Origin: Mesorhizobium loti CJ3sym
GTDB taxonomy: Bacteria; Pseudomonadota; Alphaproteobacteria; Rhizobiales; Rhizobiaceae
NCBI RefSeq assembly: GCF_000472785.1
Contig: NZ_AXAL01000002.1
Coordinates: 1 to 64,000 of the forward strand
DNA length: 64,000 nucleotides
Reading direction: 5' to 3'
The translations under genes and the position numbers were made by a program. Numbering within the stretch: position 1 is the stretch's first letter; each line of letters starts with the position of its first letter. The notes beneath the pieces were generated by a model, which was not told the DNA's origin, ran no database searches, and saw nothing but the letters and a program-made list of their open reading frames with translations. This document shows positions 1 through 7,899 of the stretch, in pieces.

Positions 1-194
1 AGGGTCGCGACGAACGGTCGACCATGCCGGCCCGCCCTTCGACCTTATAACGCTCGACCCAGCGCGCCACGATCTTGGCCGTCACGCCGTAGACGCGCGC
101 CGCATGGGCTTGGGAAAGAGCGCCTTCTATCACCGACAGCGCCATCTCCTCTCGACGCAGCGGCGTGAGACGGGCATTCTTGTGGATGTTCATT
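1..194 (-). CDS. IS481-family transposase, N-terminal part (runs off window)
   Basis: The reading frame from the ATG at 194 to the window edge gives 64 residues with no stop. They resemble the N-terminal helix-turn-helix of IS481-type transposases: LTPLRREEMALSVIEG, then AHAARVYGVTAKIVARWVER, then a GRAGMVDRSSRP-like turn. This domain binds the element ends; the DDE catalytic domain would lie beyond the left edge. The element end is placed at about 276, where the sequence read outward begins TGTGAG, as usual for this family's TG-type ends. Whether the element is intact cannot be told from here. Confidence 0.75.
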
Positions 195-276
195 CGGACC
201 CTCCGGTGGATGCTGAAGCCTGGTAACTCCAGTCTCCTCGATCCGGTCCGAATGGACAACCTCCCGAAAGCTCACA
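1..276 (-). mobile_element. IS481-like insertion sequence, one end only
   Basis: The transposase start at 194 is followed by about 80 non-coding bases ending in CTCACA at 271-276 (TGTGAG read from inside the element). Position 277 begins a dispersed rhizobial palindromic repeat, so 276/277 is a natural junction. The partner inverted repeat and any target duplication lie outside the window. Confidence 0.55.
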
Positions 277-343
277 TCTAGCTCTTTGTTTTGACGCAAT
301 TCCGAACGGAAAACCGCTACACACTTTTCCTGGAATTGCTCTA
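277..343. repeat. Dispersed rhizobial intergenic palindromic repeat
   Basis: The two ends form perfect 8-base arms, GCAATTCC at 296-303 and GGAATTGC at 332-339, around an A-rich centre, with a flank reading AAAGAGCTAGA on the other strand. From memory this matches a very common intergenic repeat of Mesorhizobium and Rhizobium; I could not search for copies. It separates the IS end from the sigma factor gene and may act as a transcript-end structure or an insertion target. Confidence 0.6.
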
Positions 344-357
344 AGCGACGTGCCGCG

Positions 358-1290
358 ATGAACCAGCAGATCCGCAAATTCCGTGAAACGAGGCAAGGCG
401 TTGAGCCGCGCCTCGATCCCGAGGGCCTGTTCGACTTCCGCTACAGGGCGTTCCTGGAGACGGTCTCGCATCTGCGCGTCCGTCTGCACCGCTATTGCGC
501 GCGCATGACCGGCTCGGCTCTCGACGGCGAGGATATCATGCAGGAGGCGCTGTTCGAGGCCTATCGCAAGATCGGGCTGCTCGACGATGCGCAGGCGCTG
601 CGGCCTTGGTTGTTCCGCATCGCCCATAACAGGTGTATCGACTTGATCCGCAACCGCCGCACGCGGCTTAAGGCCGAAGCAGGCTATGCCAGCGACGAGA
701 TCGTGCTGCCCGTCGAGCCCGCCGGCCCAGGCGCCGGCCGCGCCATCGAGCGGCTGGTGGTGCACCTGCCGCCGAAGGAGCGCGCCTGTGTGCTGCTCAA
801 GGATGTCTTCGACCATTCGCTGGACGAGATCGCCGAGCTGGTCGGCTCGACATCAGGCGGCGTCAAGTCAGCGCTCAATCGCGGCCGTGCCAAGCTCGCC
901 GCTTTGCCTTTGCGGCCGGTCGCGGCGCCCGCGCACGACCCCGAGCTGGCGCGGCTGCTCGGCCGCTATGTCGAACTCTTCAATGCAAGGGACTGGGACG
1001 GGGTGCGGGCGCTGACCAGCGCCGATGCGCGGCTGCGGGTTTCGGACTGCTACAACGGCCTGCTGTCAGCCTCGCCCTACTTCGTCGAATATGAGGGCGG
1101 CGAACCCTGGCGCATACGGCCGGACGTGGTCGAAGGGGAGGCCGTGCTGGTCGTCGACAGGCGGAGAAACGGGGACTGGCGGCCGGCCTATCTGGTGCGG
1201 GTCCACGCCGATGGCAGCGTCATCGACCGCATCGCCGACTATTACGCGTGTCCGTGGATCCTGGAGATGGTGGCTGCGGACGTGGAATGA
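358..1290 (+). CDS. ECF sigma factor with C-terminal SnoaL-like domain
   Basis: This 310-residue protein has sigma-70 region 2 at about residues 42-102 (DGEDIMQEALFEAYRKI, then RPWLFRIAHNRCIDLIRNRR) and region 4 at about 131-181 (LPPKERACVLLKDVF, then LDEIAELVGSTSGGVKSAL). A further 110 residues (about 197-305) look like an NTF2/SnoaL fold. It should direct RNA polymerase to a small set of stress promoters. Families with this tail usually lack a classical anti-sigma partner, and none is seen here; the tail is thought to tune activity. No good Shine-Dalgarno precedes the ATG, so the first 20-25 residues are uncertain. Confidence 0.85.
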   Translation: MNQQIRKFRETRQGVEPRLDPEGLFDFRYRAFLETVSHLRVRLHRYCARMTGSALDGEDIMQEALFEAYRKIGLLDDAQALRPWLFRIAHNRCIDLIRNRRTRLKAEAGYASDEIVLPVEPAGPGAGRAIERLVVHLPPKERACVLLKDVFDHSLDEIAELVGSTSGGVKSALNRGRAKLAALPLRPVAAPAHDPELARLLGRYVELFNARDWDGVRALTSADARLRVSDCYNGLLSASPYFVEYEGGEPWRIRPDVVEGEAVLVVDRRRNGDWRPAYLVRVHADGSVIDRIADYYACPWILEMVAADVE

Positions 1291-1301
1291 AGCGCCTCTC
1301 C

Positions 1302-1691
1302 TTACGTGTCGAAGAACTTCGCTGTGTCGTAGTTTGAGATGGTCATGGCCAATGAACGTGGACTTACGCCATGAACGTTCGCCGCGTCAGGGTCCGCCCC
1401 CGCATTCAAGAGCGGGGTGATAGCTTCAGCACCACCCCGATAGGACATTACTGCTCTCCACAAAGGGCTGTTGCCGTTGCTATCTCGCGGCTCCAGCGCC
1501 ACTCCCGCTCGAATGAGCATCTGAACTAAATCCGCGTCACAGTTCTGGGCAGCAAAGTGCAAGGCGGACCAGCCTGCCTTGTCGATTGCGTTCGGATCAA
1601 CGCCACTGTCCAGCAAGCGCTGAGCAAGTGCCATCTCGCGATCAATTGTCGCGTTAATGAGGGCGGTGCGTCCCGCTCTATCCCTATCCAT
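1302..1691 (-). CDS. Ankyrin-repeat protein
   Basis: About 129 residues with three to four ankyrin repeats: GRTALINATIDREMALAQRL, then GWSALHFAAQNCDADLVQML, then GNSPLWRAVMSYRGGAEAIT, then GVSPRSLAMTISNYDTAKFF. Such small single-domain proteins act as binding adaptors in the cytoplasm; no partner can be named. The frame continues upstream to 1772, but those 27 residues do not look like ankyrin sequence, so the Met at 1691, directly before the first repeat, is preferred. It lies convergent with the sigma factor gene, 11 bases from its stop. Confidence 0.75.
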   Translation of the reverse strand: MDRDRAGRTALINATIDREMALAQRLLDSGVDPNAIDKAGWSALHFAAQNCDADLVQMLIRAGVALEPRDSNGNSPLWRAVMSYRGGAEAITPLLNAGADPDAANVHGVSPRSLAMTISNYDTAKFFDT

Positions 1692-1836
1692 TCGTAAGAG
1701 ATACCAGCTCTGGGAGCGTCCGCAATTGGGGTAGTAGCCGAGCGCTGGGGAATATACGCCTTGCCAGGGCAAAACCCATCGGCTTGGTTCACAAGATCGG
1801 TTTCAACAGGCCCGAAGTGGTCGCGTCGGGCGGTTG

Positions 1837-2751
1837 TTACCTGGAGAGGAAATCGGTGATGAGCTTGACCGTGGCATCCGGGTTTTCTTCCATGATCCAA
1901 TGGCCGGATGCGGGCACGATGGCGCCCGTCACGTCCGACGCGACAAACCGCAGGATGTCGGCCTGTCCCGTGCCCGCCGATTTCTCCGCGCCGGCGGCCA
2001 GCACCGGCATGGCCAGTTTGCCGCCGGTGGACAGCATCGCCTGGTTGTCGATGGCGTCCTGGTCGAATGCCTTGAACTGCTCGAAGGCATCATGCATGGC
2101 ATGCGGCCGCGCATAGAGTTTTGCGTAGTGGACGCGCGTCGCCTCGTCGATCTTCTTCGGGTCGGCCGACAGTTCGTTGTAGAAGCGGTCGAGATAGATG
2201 CGCTCGCGGCCCGCGACCAGCCGTTCCATATCAGGGCCGCGGAAATTGAAGTGCCAGAGCAGCGGGCTTTGCTTGATCTTGTCCCAGTCGCCTATGCCCG
2301 GCAGCGGGGCGTCGATGACAACCCATTTCCGGATGCGCTTAGGATACTGCGCGGCCAGCGCATAGCCGACCATGTTGCCGATGTCGTGGGTCACCAGGTC
2401 GGCCTTGTCGATCTTCAGCGCATCCATCACGCCGGCGATGTCGACCGCCTGGTTCTTCTTGGTGTAGCCGCTGTCGGGATGAGCCGACAGGCCCATGCCG
2501 CGCAGGTCCGGCACGATCACCGTGTGATCCTTCATCAGTTTTATCGCGGCCGGCGCCCACATGTCGCCGGTATCGCCGAAGCCGTGCAGCAGCACCACCG
2601 CCGGCCCTTGTCCGCCGACGCGCACATACAGTTTGGTGCCGTTGGTCTCGATCGACTGCGTCTTGAAGCCAGTCGGAAACGGGATCACGCGCGCGGAGGC
2701 CGGAGCGGCGAGTGACAGCAGACCAAGCACGATAGCCAAACGACGAAACAT
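1837..2751 (-). CDS. Secreted alpha/beta hydrolase, epoxide-hydrolase-like
   Basis: 304 residues. Residues 1-20 form a signal peptide ending PASA, so the enzyme is probably periplasmic. The oxyanion motif HGFGD is at 56-60, the nucleophile elbow THDIGNMVG places Asp123 at the catalytic position, and His284 lies in GHWIMEE near the C-terminus. Asp rather than Ser as nucleophile points to epoxide hydrolase or haloalkane dehalogenase chemistry; the substrate is unknown. It is divergent from the LysR gene at 2871 with a 119-base shared regulatory region, so control by that LysR is likely. Confidence 0.82.
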   Translation of the reverse strand: MFRRLAIVLGLLSLAAPASARVIPFPTGFKTQSIETNGTKLYVRVGGQGPAVVLLHGFGDTGDMWAPAAIKLMKDHTVIVPDLRGMGLSAHPDSGYTKKNQAVDIAGVMDALKIDKADLVTHDIGNMVGYALAAQYPKRIRKWVVIDAPLPGIGDWDKIKQSPLLWHFNFRGPDMERLVAGRERIYLDRFYNELSADPKKIDEATRVHYAKLYARPHAMHDAFEQFKAFDQDAIDNQAMLSTGGKLAMPVLAAGAEKSAGTGQADILRFVASDVTGAIVPASGHWIMEENPDATVKLITDFLSR

Positions 2752-2829
2752 GATGCATCCCCCGAGCTTTTATTTTGTCTCGCCGTATCGCGATCTTTCC
2801 GACTATGGCACCATGTCCTTGATTTCGTT

Positions 2830-2844
2830 AGGCGTCAGCCGCCT
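2830..2844. promoter_or_regulatory. Candidate LysR operator
   Basis: AGGCG-TCAGC-CGCCT is a perfect 5-base inverted repeat about 26 bases before the LysR start, inside the divergent intergenic region. Position and symmetry suit LysR autoregulation, but the arms are short and could be chance. Confidence 0.35.
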
Positions 2845-2870
2845 GATTGTGACTTCGGGAAAACCGAACA

Positions 2871-3773
2871 ATGCTAAAGCTTGAATCCGCCGCCGCGTTT
2901 GTCGCCGTCGCGGAATCCGGTTCGATCACCGAAGCGGCCAGGCGCATGAACCTGTCCAAATCCGTCATCAGCGAGCGGCTGTCGGAGCTTGAGCGCAGCC
3001 TCGGCGCAAAGCTGCTGGACCGCACCACCCGCAAACTCTCCATCACCGCAGCGGGGCGAGGTTTTTACGAGCGCGCCAAGCGCATCATGCAGGAGGTGGC
3101 CGATGCCAGCGCCGAAATCACTGAGCATCGCGGCGCACTCGCTGGACCGCTCAGGATATCGGCGCCGACCAGTTTCGGCATCCTCCATCTCGGTCCGGCA
3201 CTGTATGGCTTCCTGGCCAGGCACCCGGGGATCGAACTGACGCTTGAACTCGACGATCGTTTCGTCAGCATGGTGGCCGATGGCTACGATGCCATCGTGC
3301 GTCACGGGCCGGTCGTCGATGATGGACATGTCATCGTCAAGAAGCTGGCTTCCAGCCGTCGCTTCCTGGTGGCCTCGCCGGACTATATCGAGCGTTCCGG
3401 GCGGCCCGCGACCACCGACGACCTGACACGCCACAAGGGCATCATCTATTCCATCCGGGGTGCCGCCGACTGGCGGTTCAGGATTTCGCGGCGGCTGGTG
3501 ACGATCCGTCCGCAAGCCGCGCTGCGCGTCAACAACGGGATTTTGATGCGCGACGCAGCACTTGCAGGGCTCGGCTTGGCGCTGCTCCCCGCCTACTTCA
3601 TCCGGACCGAGATCGCCGACAAGCGATTGATGGTCGTCGATGTCGGTGCCGAGCCTGAAGGGGCCACCATCTATATCGCCTCTCCCGAGGACAGGCGCGG
3701 ATCCGCCAAACTGCGCGCGCTCACCGCATGGCTGCGCGATGCCTTTGGCGATCCGCCCTATTGGCAGGGTTGA
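2871..3773 (+). CDS. LysR-family transcriptional regulator
   Basis: 300 residues. An N-terminal winged helix-turn-helix spans about 1-62 (SGSITEAARRMNLSKSVISE, then LERSLGAKLLDRTTRKLSIT), followed by a periplasmic-binding-protein-like effector domain from about 88. It resembles the DhcR/CrgA-type LysR group with the SAPTSFGILHLGP segment. It probably controls the divergent hydrolase gene at 1837-2751 and itself. The effector is unknown. Confidence 0.9.
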   Translation: MLKLESAAAFVAVAESGSITEAARRMNLSKSVISERLSELERSLGAKLLDRTTRKLSITAAGRGFYERAKRIMQEVADASAEITEHRGALAGPLRISAPTSFGILHLGPALYGFLARHPGIELTLELDDRFVSMVADGYDAIVRHGPVVDDGHVIVKKLASSRRFLVASPDYIERSGRPATTDDLTRHKGIIYSIRGAADWRFRISRRLVTIRPQAALRVNNGILMRDAALAGLGLALLPAYFIRTEIADKRLMVVDVGAEPEGATIYIASPEDRRGSAKLRALTAWLRDAFGDPPYWQG

Positions 3774-3782
3774 GCCGGCGCC

Positions 3783-4526
3783 TCACTTCGCGTCGTGAAA
3801 AATGATGCCGACCGTGTGGCGCATGCCTGAGCGCAGGCGGCTGACGCCGTGGCGCAGATTGACGCGGTAGTTGCCCTTGGTTCCCTGCACCGGCCGGTTG
3901 TGGACGGCGAAGGCGACGGCGTCACCCTGGCGCAGCGGCACCACTTCGACCCGGCTCTGCATGCGCGGCCGCTGCTCGGTCAGCGCGAATTCGCCGCCGG
4001 TGAAATCCTTGCCCGGCTCGGAGAGCAGGATCGCCACCTGCAGGGGAAAGGCGAGGTCGCCATAGAGATCCTGGTGCAGGCAATTGAAATCGCCCGGCAC
4101 ATATTGCAGCAGAAGCGGCGTCGGCCTGACCTGGCTGGCGCCATGGCACTGGTCGAGAAACTCCGCATGTGCCGCGGGGTAGCGCATGGCGATCCCCATG
4201 CGCTCGTTCCATCGGTTGGCAACCTCGGCAAGCCTCGGATAGAGCGCGCTGCGCAACCCGCCAAGCAGGTCGGGCAAGGGATAGCGGAAATAGCGGTATT
4301 CGCCCTTGCCGAAACCGTGCCTGGCCATGTGGATGTGGCTGCGGAAATGTTTTTCCTCGGGGTAGAGGCCGGCGATCTGCCGGCATTCTTCAGGCGAGAG
4401 CAGCTTTTGCATGACCGCGCAGCCGAAGCCGTCGAGCTCGGCGGCAAGGGCCGACCAGTCGTAAGCGGTGACGCGTGTCTCGGCGGCTTCCACCGCCGCC
4501 GTGGCTACCTTGGCGTGGGCGTTCAT
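3783..4526 (-). CDS. 2OG-Fe(II) oxygenase, repair-cluster associated
   Basis: 247 residues with a prolyl-4-hydroxylase-type double-stranded beta helix. The iron ligands appear as HQD in FNCLHQDLYGDLAF plus a distal His in RHGVSRLRSGMRHT; the Arg in that last segment would hold 2-oxoglutarate, and the chain ends GIIFHDAK. The start overlaps the ogt stop by 4 bases (ATGA at 4523-4526), so the two are translationally coupled. This context suggests oxidative removal of alkyl lesions, but the sequence is not classical AlkB and the substrate is inferred only from neighbours. Confidence 0.85.
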   Translation of the reverse strand: MNAHAKVATAAVEAAETRVTAYDWSALAAELDGFGCAVMQKLLSPEECRQIAGLYPEEKHFRSHIHMARHGFGKGEYRYFRYPLPDLLGGLRSALYPRLAEVANRWNERMGIAMRYPAAHAEFLDQCHGASQVRPTPLLLQYVPGDFNCLHQDLYGDLAFPLQVAILLSEPGKDFTGGEFALTEQRPRMQSRVEVVPLRQGDAVAFAVHNRPVQGTKGNYRVNLRHGVSRLRSGMRHTVGIIFHDAK

Positions 4527-5068
4527 ATCGCGGCCTCCCGATCCAGCAGCGCGCGCTTGCGTTCGATGCCCCAGCGGTAGCCCGACAGCGTGCCGTCGGC
4601 GCGCACGACACGATGGCAGGGAATGCCGAGCGCGATGGCGTTGGCGGCACAGGCGGTCGCCACCGCGCGGGCGCCGTTCGGTTCGCCGAGGCGGCGGGCA
4701 AGCGCGGTGTAGCTGATGGTGGCGCCGCACGGGATTGTGCGCAGCACGTCCCACACACGCTGCTGGAACGGTGTGCCGTGGCGCATGTCGAGCGCCAGGT
4801 CGAGGCCGATGCCAGGCGTTTCGATGAAGCGCGCTATGGCCGCGAGATCGTCGCGCAAGGCGGGTTCGTCTTCAACCAGCACCTTGCCGGGGAAGCGCTC
4901 GGCGAGGTCCTGCTCCAGCGCATCAGTGTCGGAGCCGATCAGGATGGCGCAGACGCCGATGGGGCTGCGGGCGGCCAGGATTTTGCCGATCGCGGATTGG
5001 CCGATGGCGTAGGCGATCGTGTCGATGTGCGCCGCCGGCGCGGTCATTTGAGTTTGCATGAGGTTCAT
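4523..5068 (-). CDS. ogt: Methylated-DNA--protein-cysteine methyltransferase
   Basis: 181 residues. The suicidal methyl acceptor is the Cys in PCHRV (about residue 151), preceded by a winged-helix segment FQQRVWDVLRTIPCGATISY and followed by GYRWGIERKRALL. It transfers methyl groups from O6-methylguanine or O4-methylthymine to itself. A GTG lies 9 bases upstream, but the AAGGAG Shine-Dalgarno sits at the right distance only for the ATG at 5068. It heads a two-gene unit with the 2OG oxygenase and lies downstream of ada, which probably activates it. Confidence 0.88.
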   Translation of the reverse strand: MNLMQTQMTAPAAHIDTIAYAIGQSAIGKILAARSPIGVCAILIGSDTDALEQDLAERFPGKVLVEDEPALRDDLAAIARFIETPGIGLDLALDMRHGTPFQQRVWDVLRTIPCGATISYTALARRLGEPNGARAVATACAANAIALGIPCHRVVRADGTLSGYRWGIERKRALLDREAAI

Positions 5069-5187
5069 TGCCTTCACTCCTTGTGTTGTGACTGAACCCT
5101 AGCCGCGTGCCAGTTGGCGCTCACTCCGGTGCTTGCTTTCAAATTCAAATCTCGGGATTTGGCCTGAATGGTGCGGAGGTAAGTGCT

Positions 5188-5403
5188 CTATGCGACACGC
5201 GTGACGGACACCGCACCGAGCAAAAAAACCTCGCCGCTCACCAGCCGCAACTCAACCTCACCCGTCGCCGTGCGGCTCCACTCCGCCCTGCCATCATCGA
5301 CCAACTCGCCAATGGCAGCCACTACCAGCGACTTCGCATCTTCCCAACTGACGGCGTTCTGGACATTCGCACCGGCGGTGGAGGACCTTGCCATGGTGCG
5401 CAT
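5188..5403 (-). CDS. Small conserved protein in the ada-ogt cluster
   Basis: 71 residues, soluble, no signal or membrane segment. The sequence NAVSWEDAKSLVVAAIGELV followed by WSRTATGEVELRLVSGEVF suggests a helix and then a beta hairpin. It starts 12 bases after the ada stop on the same strand and has codon usage like its neighbours, so it is probably co-transcribed with ada. The function is unknown; I recall short proteins of this shape beside rhizobial genes but cannot name the family. Confidence 0.55.
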   Translation of the reverse strand: MRTMARSSTAGANVQNAVSWEDAKSLVVAAIGELVDDGRAEWSRTATGEVELRLVSGEVFLLGAVSVTRVA

Positions 5404-5415
5404 CGCCGGTTCCCG

Positions 5416-6558
5416 TCAGACCCGCGAAGACCGGTCGCCGGATACCGCCTCGCGGTCGAGCAGCGCGCGCTTGCGCTCGGCTCCCCAGGCATAGCCCGAC
5501 AGGGCGCCGTCCTTGCGGATCACGCGGTGGCAGGGAATGGCGACGGCATGAGCGTTGGCGGCGCAGGCGGCGGCGATGGCGCGGGTTGCCCTGGGCGCGC
5601 CGATGCGCCCGGCGATCTCGGCGTAGGAAACCGTGCTGCCGGCCGGGATGTCGCGCAGGGCCTGCCAGACGCGCTGCTGGAAGGCGGTGCCGCGCACGTC
5701 GAGCGGCAGGTCGAGACCGAGCCTTGGGGCCTCGACAAAGCCGACGACGCGGGCGACCTGCGCCTCGTAGTCGCGGTCGCCGCCGATCAGCCGCGCCTTG
5801 GGGAAACGGTCCTGCAGGTCGCGCACCAGCGCGTCCGGATCGTCGCCGAGCAGGATCGAGGCGACGCCCTTGCGGCTCGACGCGACCAGGATGGCGCCGA
5901 GCGAGGTCTCGCCGACGGCGAAGCGGATGTCTTCATGCGCGCCACCGGCGCGGTAGCGCGTCGGCGTCATGCCGAGCATGCCGGTGGATTTCTCGTAGAA
6001 GCGTCCGCTCGAATTGAAGCCGGCATCGTAGATCGCCACGGTCACGCTGGCGCCGTCCTCCAGGCCCTGGCGGACCCGGGCGGCGCGGTGTGCGGCGGCA
6101 TAGTCCTTCGGCGTCAGCCCGGTGATCGCCTTGAAGACGCGGTGGAAATAGCCGGCGCTGCGGCTGGCGGCGGCGGCCAATTCGGCGAGCGAGGGCTCTT
6201 CCTCGCTCTGCTCGATGAACCGGCAGGCCTTGGCGACCATTGCCGCATTGCCGGCCTCGGGCGAGGGGCCATCCGGGTTGCAGCGCAGGCAGGCGCGAAA
6301 GCCGGTCGCCTTGGCCTGAGCCAGCGTGTCGTGCAGTTGCACATTCCCGGGGTTGGCGCGCCGCGACGGGCAGGAGGGCCGGCAATAGACGCCGGTCGTC
6401 GCCACCGAATACCAAAATTGCCCGTCCGCCGATTTGTCGCGGGCAACGATGCGCGTCCAGCGCGGATCGTCAGTCACCGGCAGCGGCGTCGATTTCAGAT
6501 CTCTTTGAAGCGTGATGAACATGGCCGCATTGAAGCCGCCAAGAGCCGGCGTCGCCAC
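5416..6558 (-). CDS. ada: Bifunctional Ada regulator and O6-methylguanine methyltransferase
   Basis: 380 residues with the full Ada layout. The N-terminal zinc/methyl-phosphotriester domain has Cys59, Cys63, Cys90 and Cys93 (YCRPSC and CLRC). An AraC-type helix-turn-helix spans about 105-190 (SLAELAAAASRSAGYFHRVF). The C-terminal methyltransferase carries PCHRV with Cys343. Methylation of Cys59 by DNA phosphotriesters turns Ada into an activator of its own cluster. The start is GTG at 6558 with AGGAAA just upstream; an ATG at 6522 is the alternative. Both methyltransferase genes here (ada and ogt) look intact. Confidence 0.92.
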   Translation of the reverse strand: MATPALGGFNAAMFITLQRDLKSTPLPVTDDPRWTRIVARDKSADGQFWYSVATTGVYCRPSCPSRRANPGNVQLHDTLAQAKATGFRACLRCNPDGPSPEAGNAAMVAKACRFIEQSEEEPSLAELAAAASRSAGYFHRVFKAITGLTPKDYAAAHRAARVRQGLEDGASVTVAIYDAGFNSSGRFYEKSTGMLGMTPTRYRAGGAHEDIRFAVGETSLGAILVASSRKGVASILLGDDPDALVRDLQDRFPKARLIGGDRDYEAQVARVVGFVEAPRLGLDLPLDVRGTAFQQRVWQALRDIPAGSTVSYAEIAGRIGAPRATRAIAAACAANAHAVAIPCHRVIRKDGALSGYAWGAERKRALLDREAVSGDRSSRV

Positions 6559-6586
6559 CCGTTTCCTGCCAACTGTCAGGAGAGCC

Positions 6587-6605
6587 CCTAAGCCGCGCGC
6601 TTAGG
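6587..6605 (-). terminator. Hairpin at the end of the HxlR gene
   Basis: CCTAAG-N7-CTTAGG, extended by GAGC/GCTC outside, overlaps the last codons of the HxlR gene and lies just before ada on the same strand. There is no clear U-tract, so termination is only a suggestion. Confidence 0.35.
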
Positions 6606-7280
6606 CTCTACCGCAAACGGGCTGAGCCCAAGCCAGGTCTGCATCTTTTTTCCGATGGCCTGGTCGCCGGTCAGGGCAACCTTCGTGCCGGCCTTCTCGA
6701 CCGTGAGCAATCCCATCCAGATCGCCGTCATCGTGTGCAGGTCGGTCGAGACGTAGAGATCGACGTCGAAGCCCGGATCGTACCAGCACAGATCGACCTC
6801 GCCATGCTTCTCGACGATCAGCCACCAGGACCGTTTGGATGCCGGGAGATCCTGATACAGAAATTGTATCACCGTGCGTCCCTCGGGCAGCGGCGAGGGG
6901 TTCAAATTGCGCCGCATGTCCCACATCAGCAACGACGGATCGAGGTTTTTGAGCGACAGCCGGGACTCGACCCATTTCTGCCCCCAAAAACCCATCGCCT
7001 CGACTACCGGGCGCAAATCGCGGCCGGCTTCGGTCAGCCGATAGTCGAAAATTCCCTTCTCGCCCTCGATCTCCTTGCGCTCGACGATCCCCGCCAGCTC
7101 GAGCTCCTTCAGCCGTTGCGACAGAAGGGTTGGCGACATCTTTGGCACGCCGCGGCGCAGGTCGTTAAAGCGGGTCGAGCCCGCCACCAATTCGCGCAGC
7201 AGCACCATCGTCCAGCGGGTGCACAGCACCTCGGCGGCCATCGATAGCGGGCAGAACTGCTTGTATCCGTGCTGGGTCAT
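6588..7280 (-). CDS. HxlR-family transcriptional regulator
   Basis: 230 residues. An HxlR winged helix spans about 8-110, with CPLSMAAEVLCTRWTMVLLR, then TRFNDLRRGVPKMSPTLLSQ and the wing YRLTEAGRDL. A C-terminal extension of about 110 residues resembles the SCP2/sterol-carrier-like domain found in longer HxlR proteins. GGGAGGAA precedes the ATG. It is divergent from the DUF1330 gene with a GTACAG palindrome array between them, so it probably represses both. Confidence 0.88.
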   Translation of the reverse strand: MTQHGYKQFCPLSMAAEVLCTRWTMVLLRELVAGSTRFNDLRRGVPKMSPTLLSQRLKELELAGIVERKEIEGEKGIFDYRLTEAGRDLRPVVEAMGFWGQKWVESRLSLKNLDPSLLMWDMRRNLNPSPLPEGRTVIQFLYQDLPASKRSWWLIVEKHGEVDLCWYDPGFDVDLYVSTDLHTMTAIWMGLLTVEKAGTKVALTGDQAIGKKMQTWLGLSPFAVEPKRAA

Positions 7281-7340
7281 GAATGGTGTTCCTCCCTCGA
7301 AGCTGGGATGAACATTAGCCCTTCATGATTGAAGCGACGA

Positions 7341-7368
7341 GTACAGAAACTGTACCGGCCCAGTACAG
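7341..7368. promoter_or_regulatory. HxlR operator array (GTACAG palindromes)
   Basis: GTACAG-AAA-CTGTAC at 7341-7355 is a perfect palindrome, and CTGTAC at 7350-7355 pairs again with GTACAG at 7363-7368. The three half-sites lie 61-88 bases before the HxlR start and about 90 bases before DUF1330. Palindromes of this TACAG...CTGTA type are the usual HxlR-family site. Confidence 0.7.
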
Positions 7369-7457
7369 ATCGCGGACTGGTTGGCGAGGGCGCTGCCATG
7401 CGAGCCCTTTGGCCGGTGCACGGGATACCCCTGTGCGCCGCAACCAGGAGACTACCC

Positions 7458-7784
7458 ATGACTGCTTACGTAATCGCGGACATCAAGATGAACGACCCGA
7501 AATGGGTGCCGGCCTACGCCGCCTCGGTGCACGACATCGTCCACAAGCATGGCGGCAAATATCTGTCGCGCAGCGGCAATGTGAAGACGCTTGAAGGCAA
7601 GCCGCTCGATACCACGCTGATCGCCTTGATGGCGTTCCCGTCGGAAGCGGCGGCGCGCGCCTTCGCCAACGATCCGGCCTACGCGCCTTTCGTTTCGGCA
7701 CGCCAAAGTGGCAGCGACAGCCGTTTCCAGCTGATCGACGACACCGATCTGGCGGGAACGATCCCATATCTGCCGAAGGGATGA
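7458..7784 (+). CDS. DUF1330 family protein
   Basis: 108 residues, whole length a ferredoxin-like alpha/beta barrel of the DUF1330 type: AYVIADIKMNDPKWVPAY, then HGGKYLSRSGNVKTLEGK, then LIALMAFPSEAAARAFANDP. Cytoplasmic and probably dimeric; members are suspected monooxygenase-like or stress proteins without an established reaction. AGGAG at 7446-7450 fixes the ATG at 7458, although the frame is open further upstream. It is divergent from the HxlR gene and its likely target. Confidence 0.85.
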   Translation: MTAYVIADIKMNDPKWVPAYAASVHDIVHKHGGKYLSRSGNVKTLEGKPLDTTLIALMAFPSEAAARAFANDPAYAPFVSARQSGSDSRFQLIDDTDLAGTIPYLPKG

Positions 7785-7899
7785 TCCTTCCCTGATACAT
7801 CGAATTCGGTATCACCAAGCAACAACAGTCACGGCGCTTGCCTGCCGAGCCTCCGTATTTTCGGCGGCCGGCCAGCCGTGCTTTTTCAAGAAGAATGGA

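Noticed and set aside
5107..6591. 494-codon plus-strand frame opposite ada
   Set aside because: Composition is Arg/Gly/Ala/Asp periodic as expected from antisense high-GC coding; ada on the minus strand has full domains.
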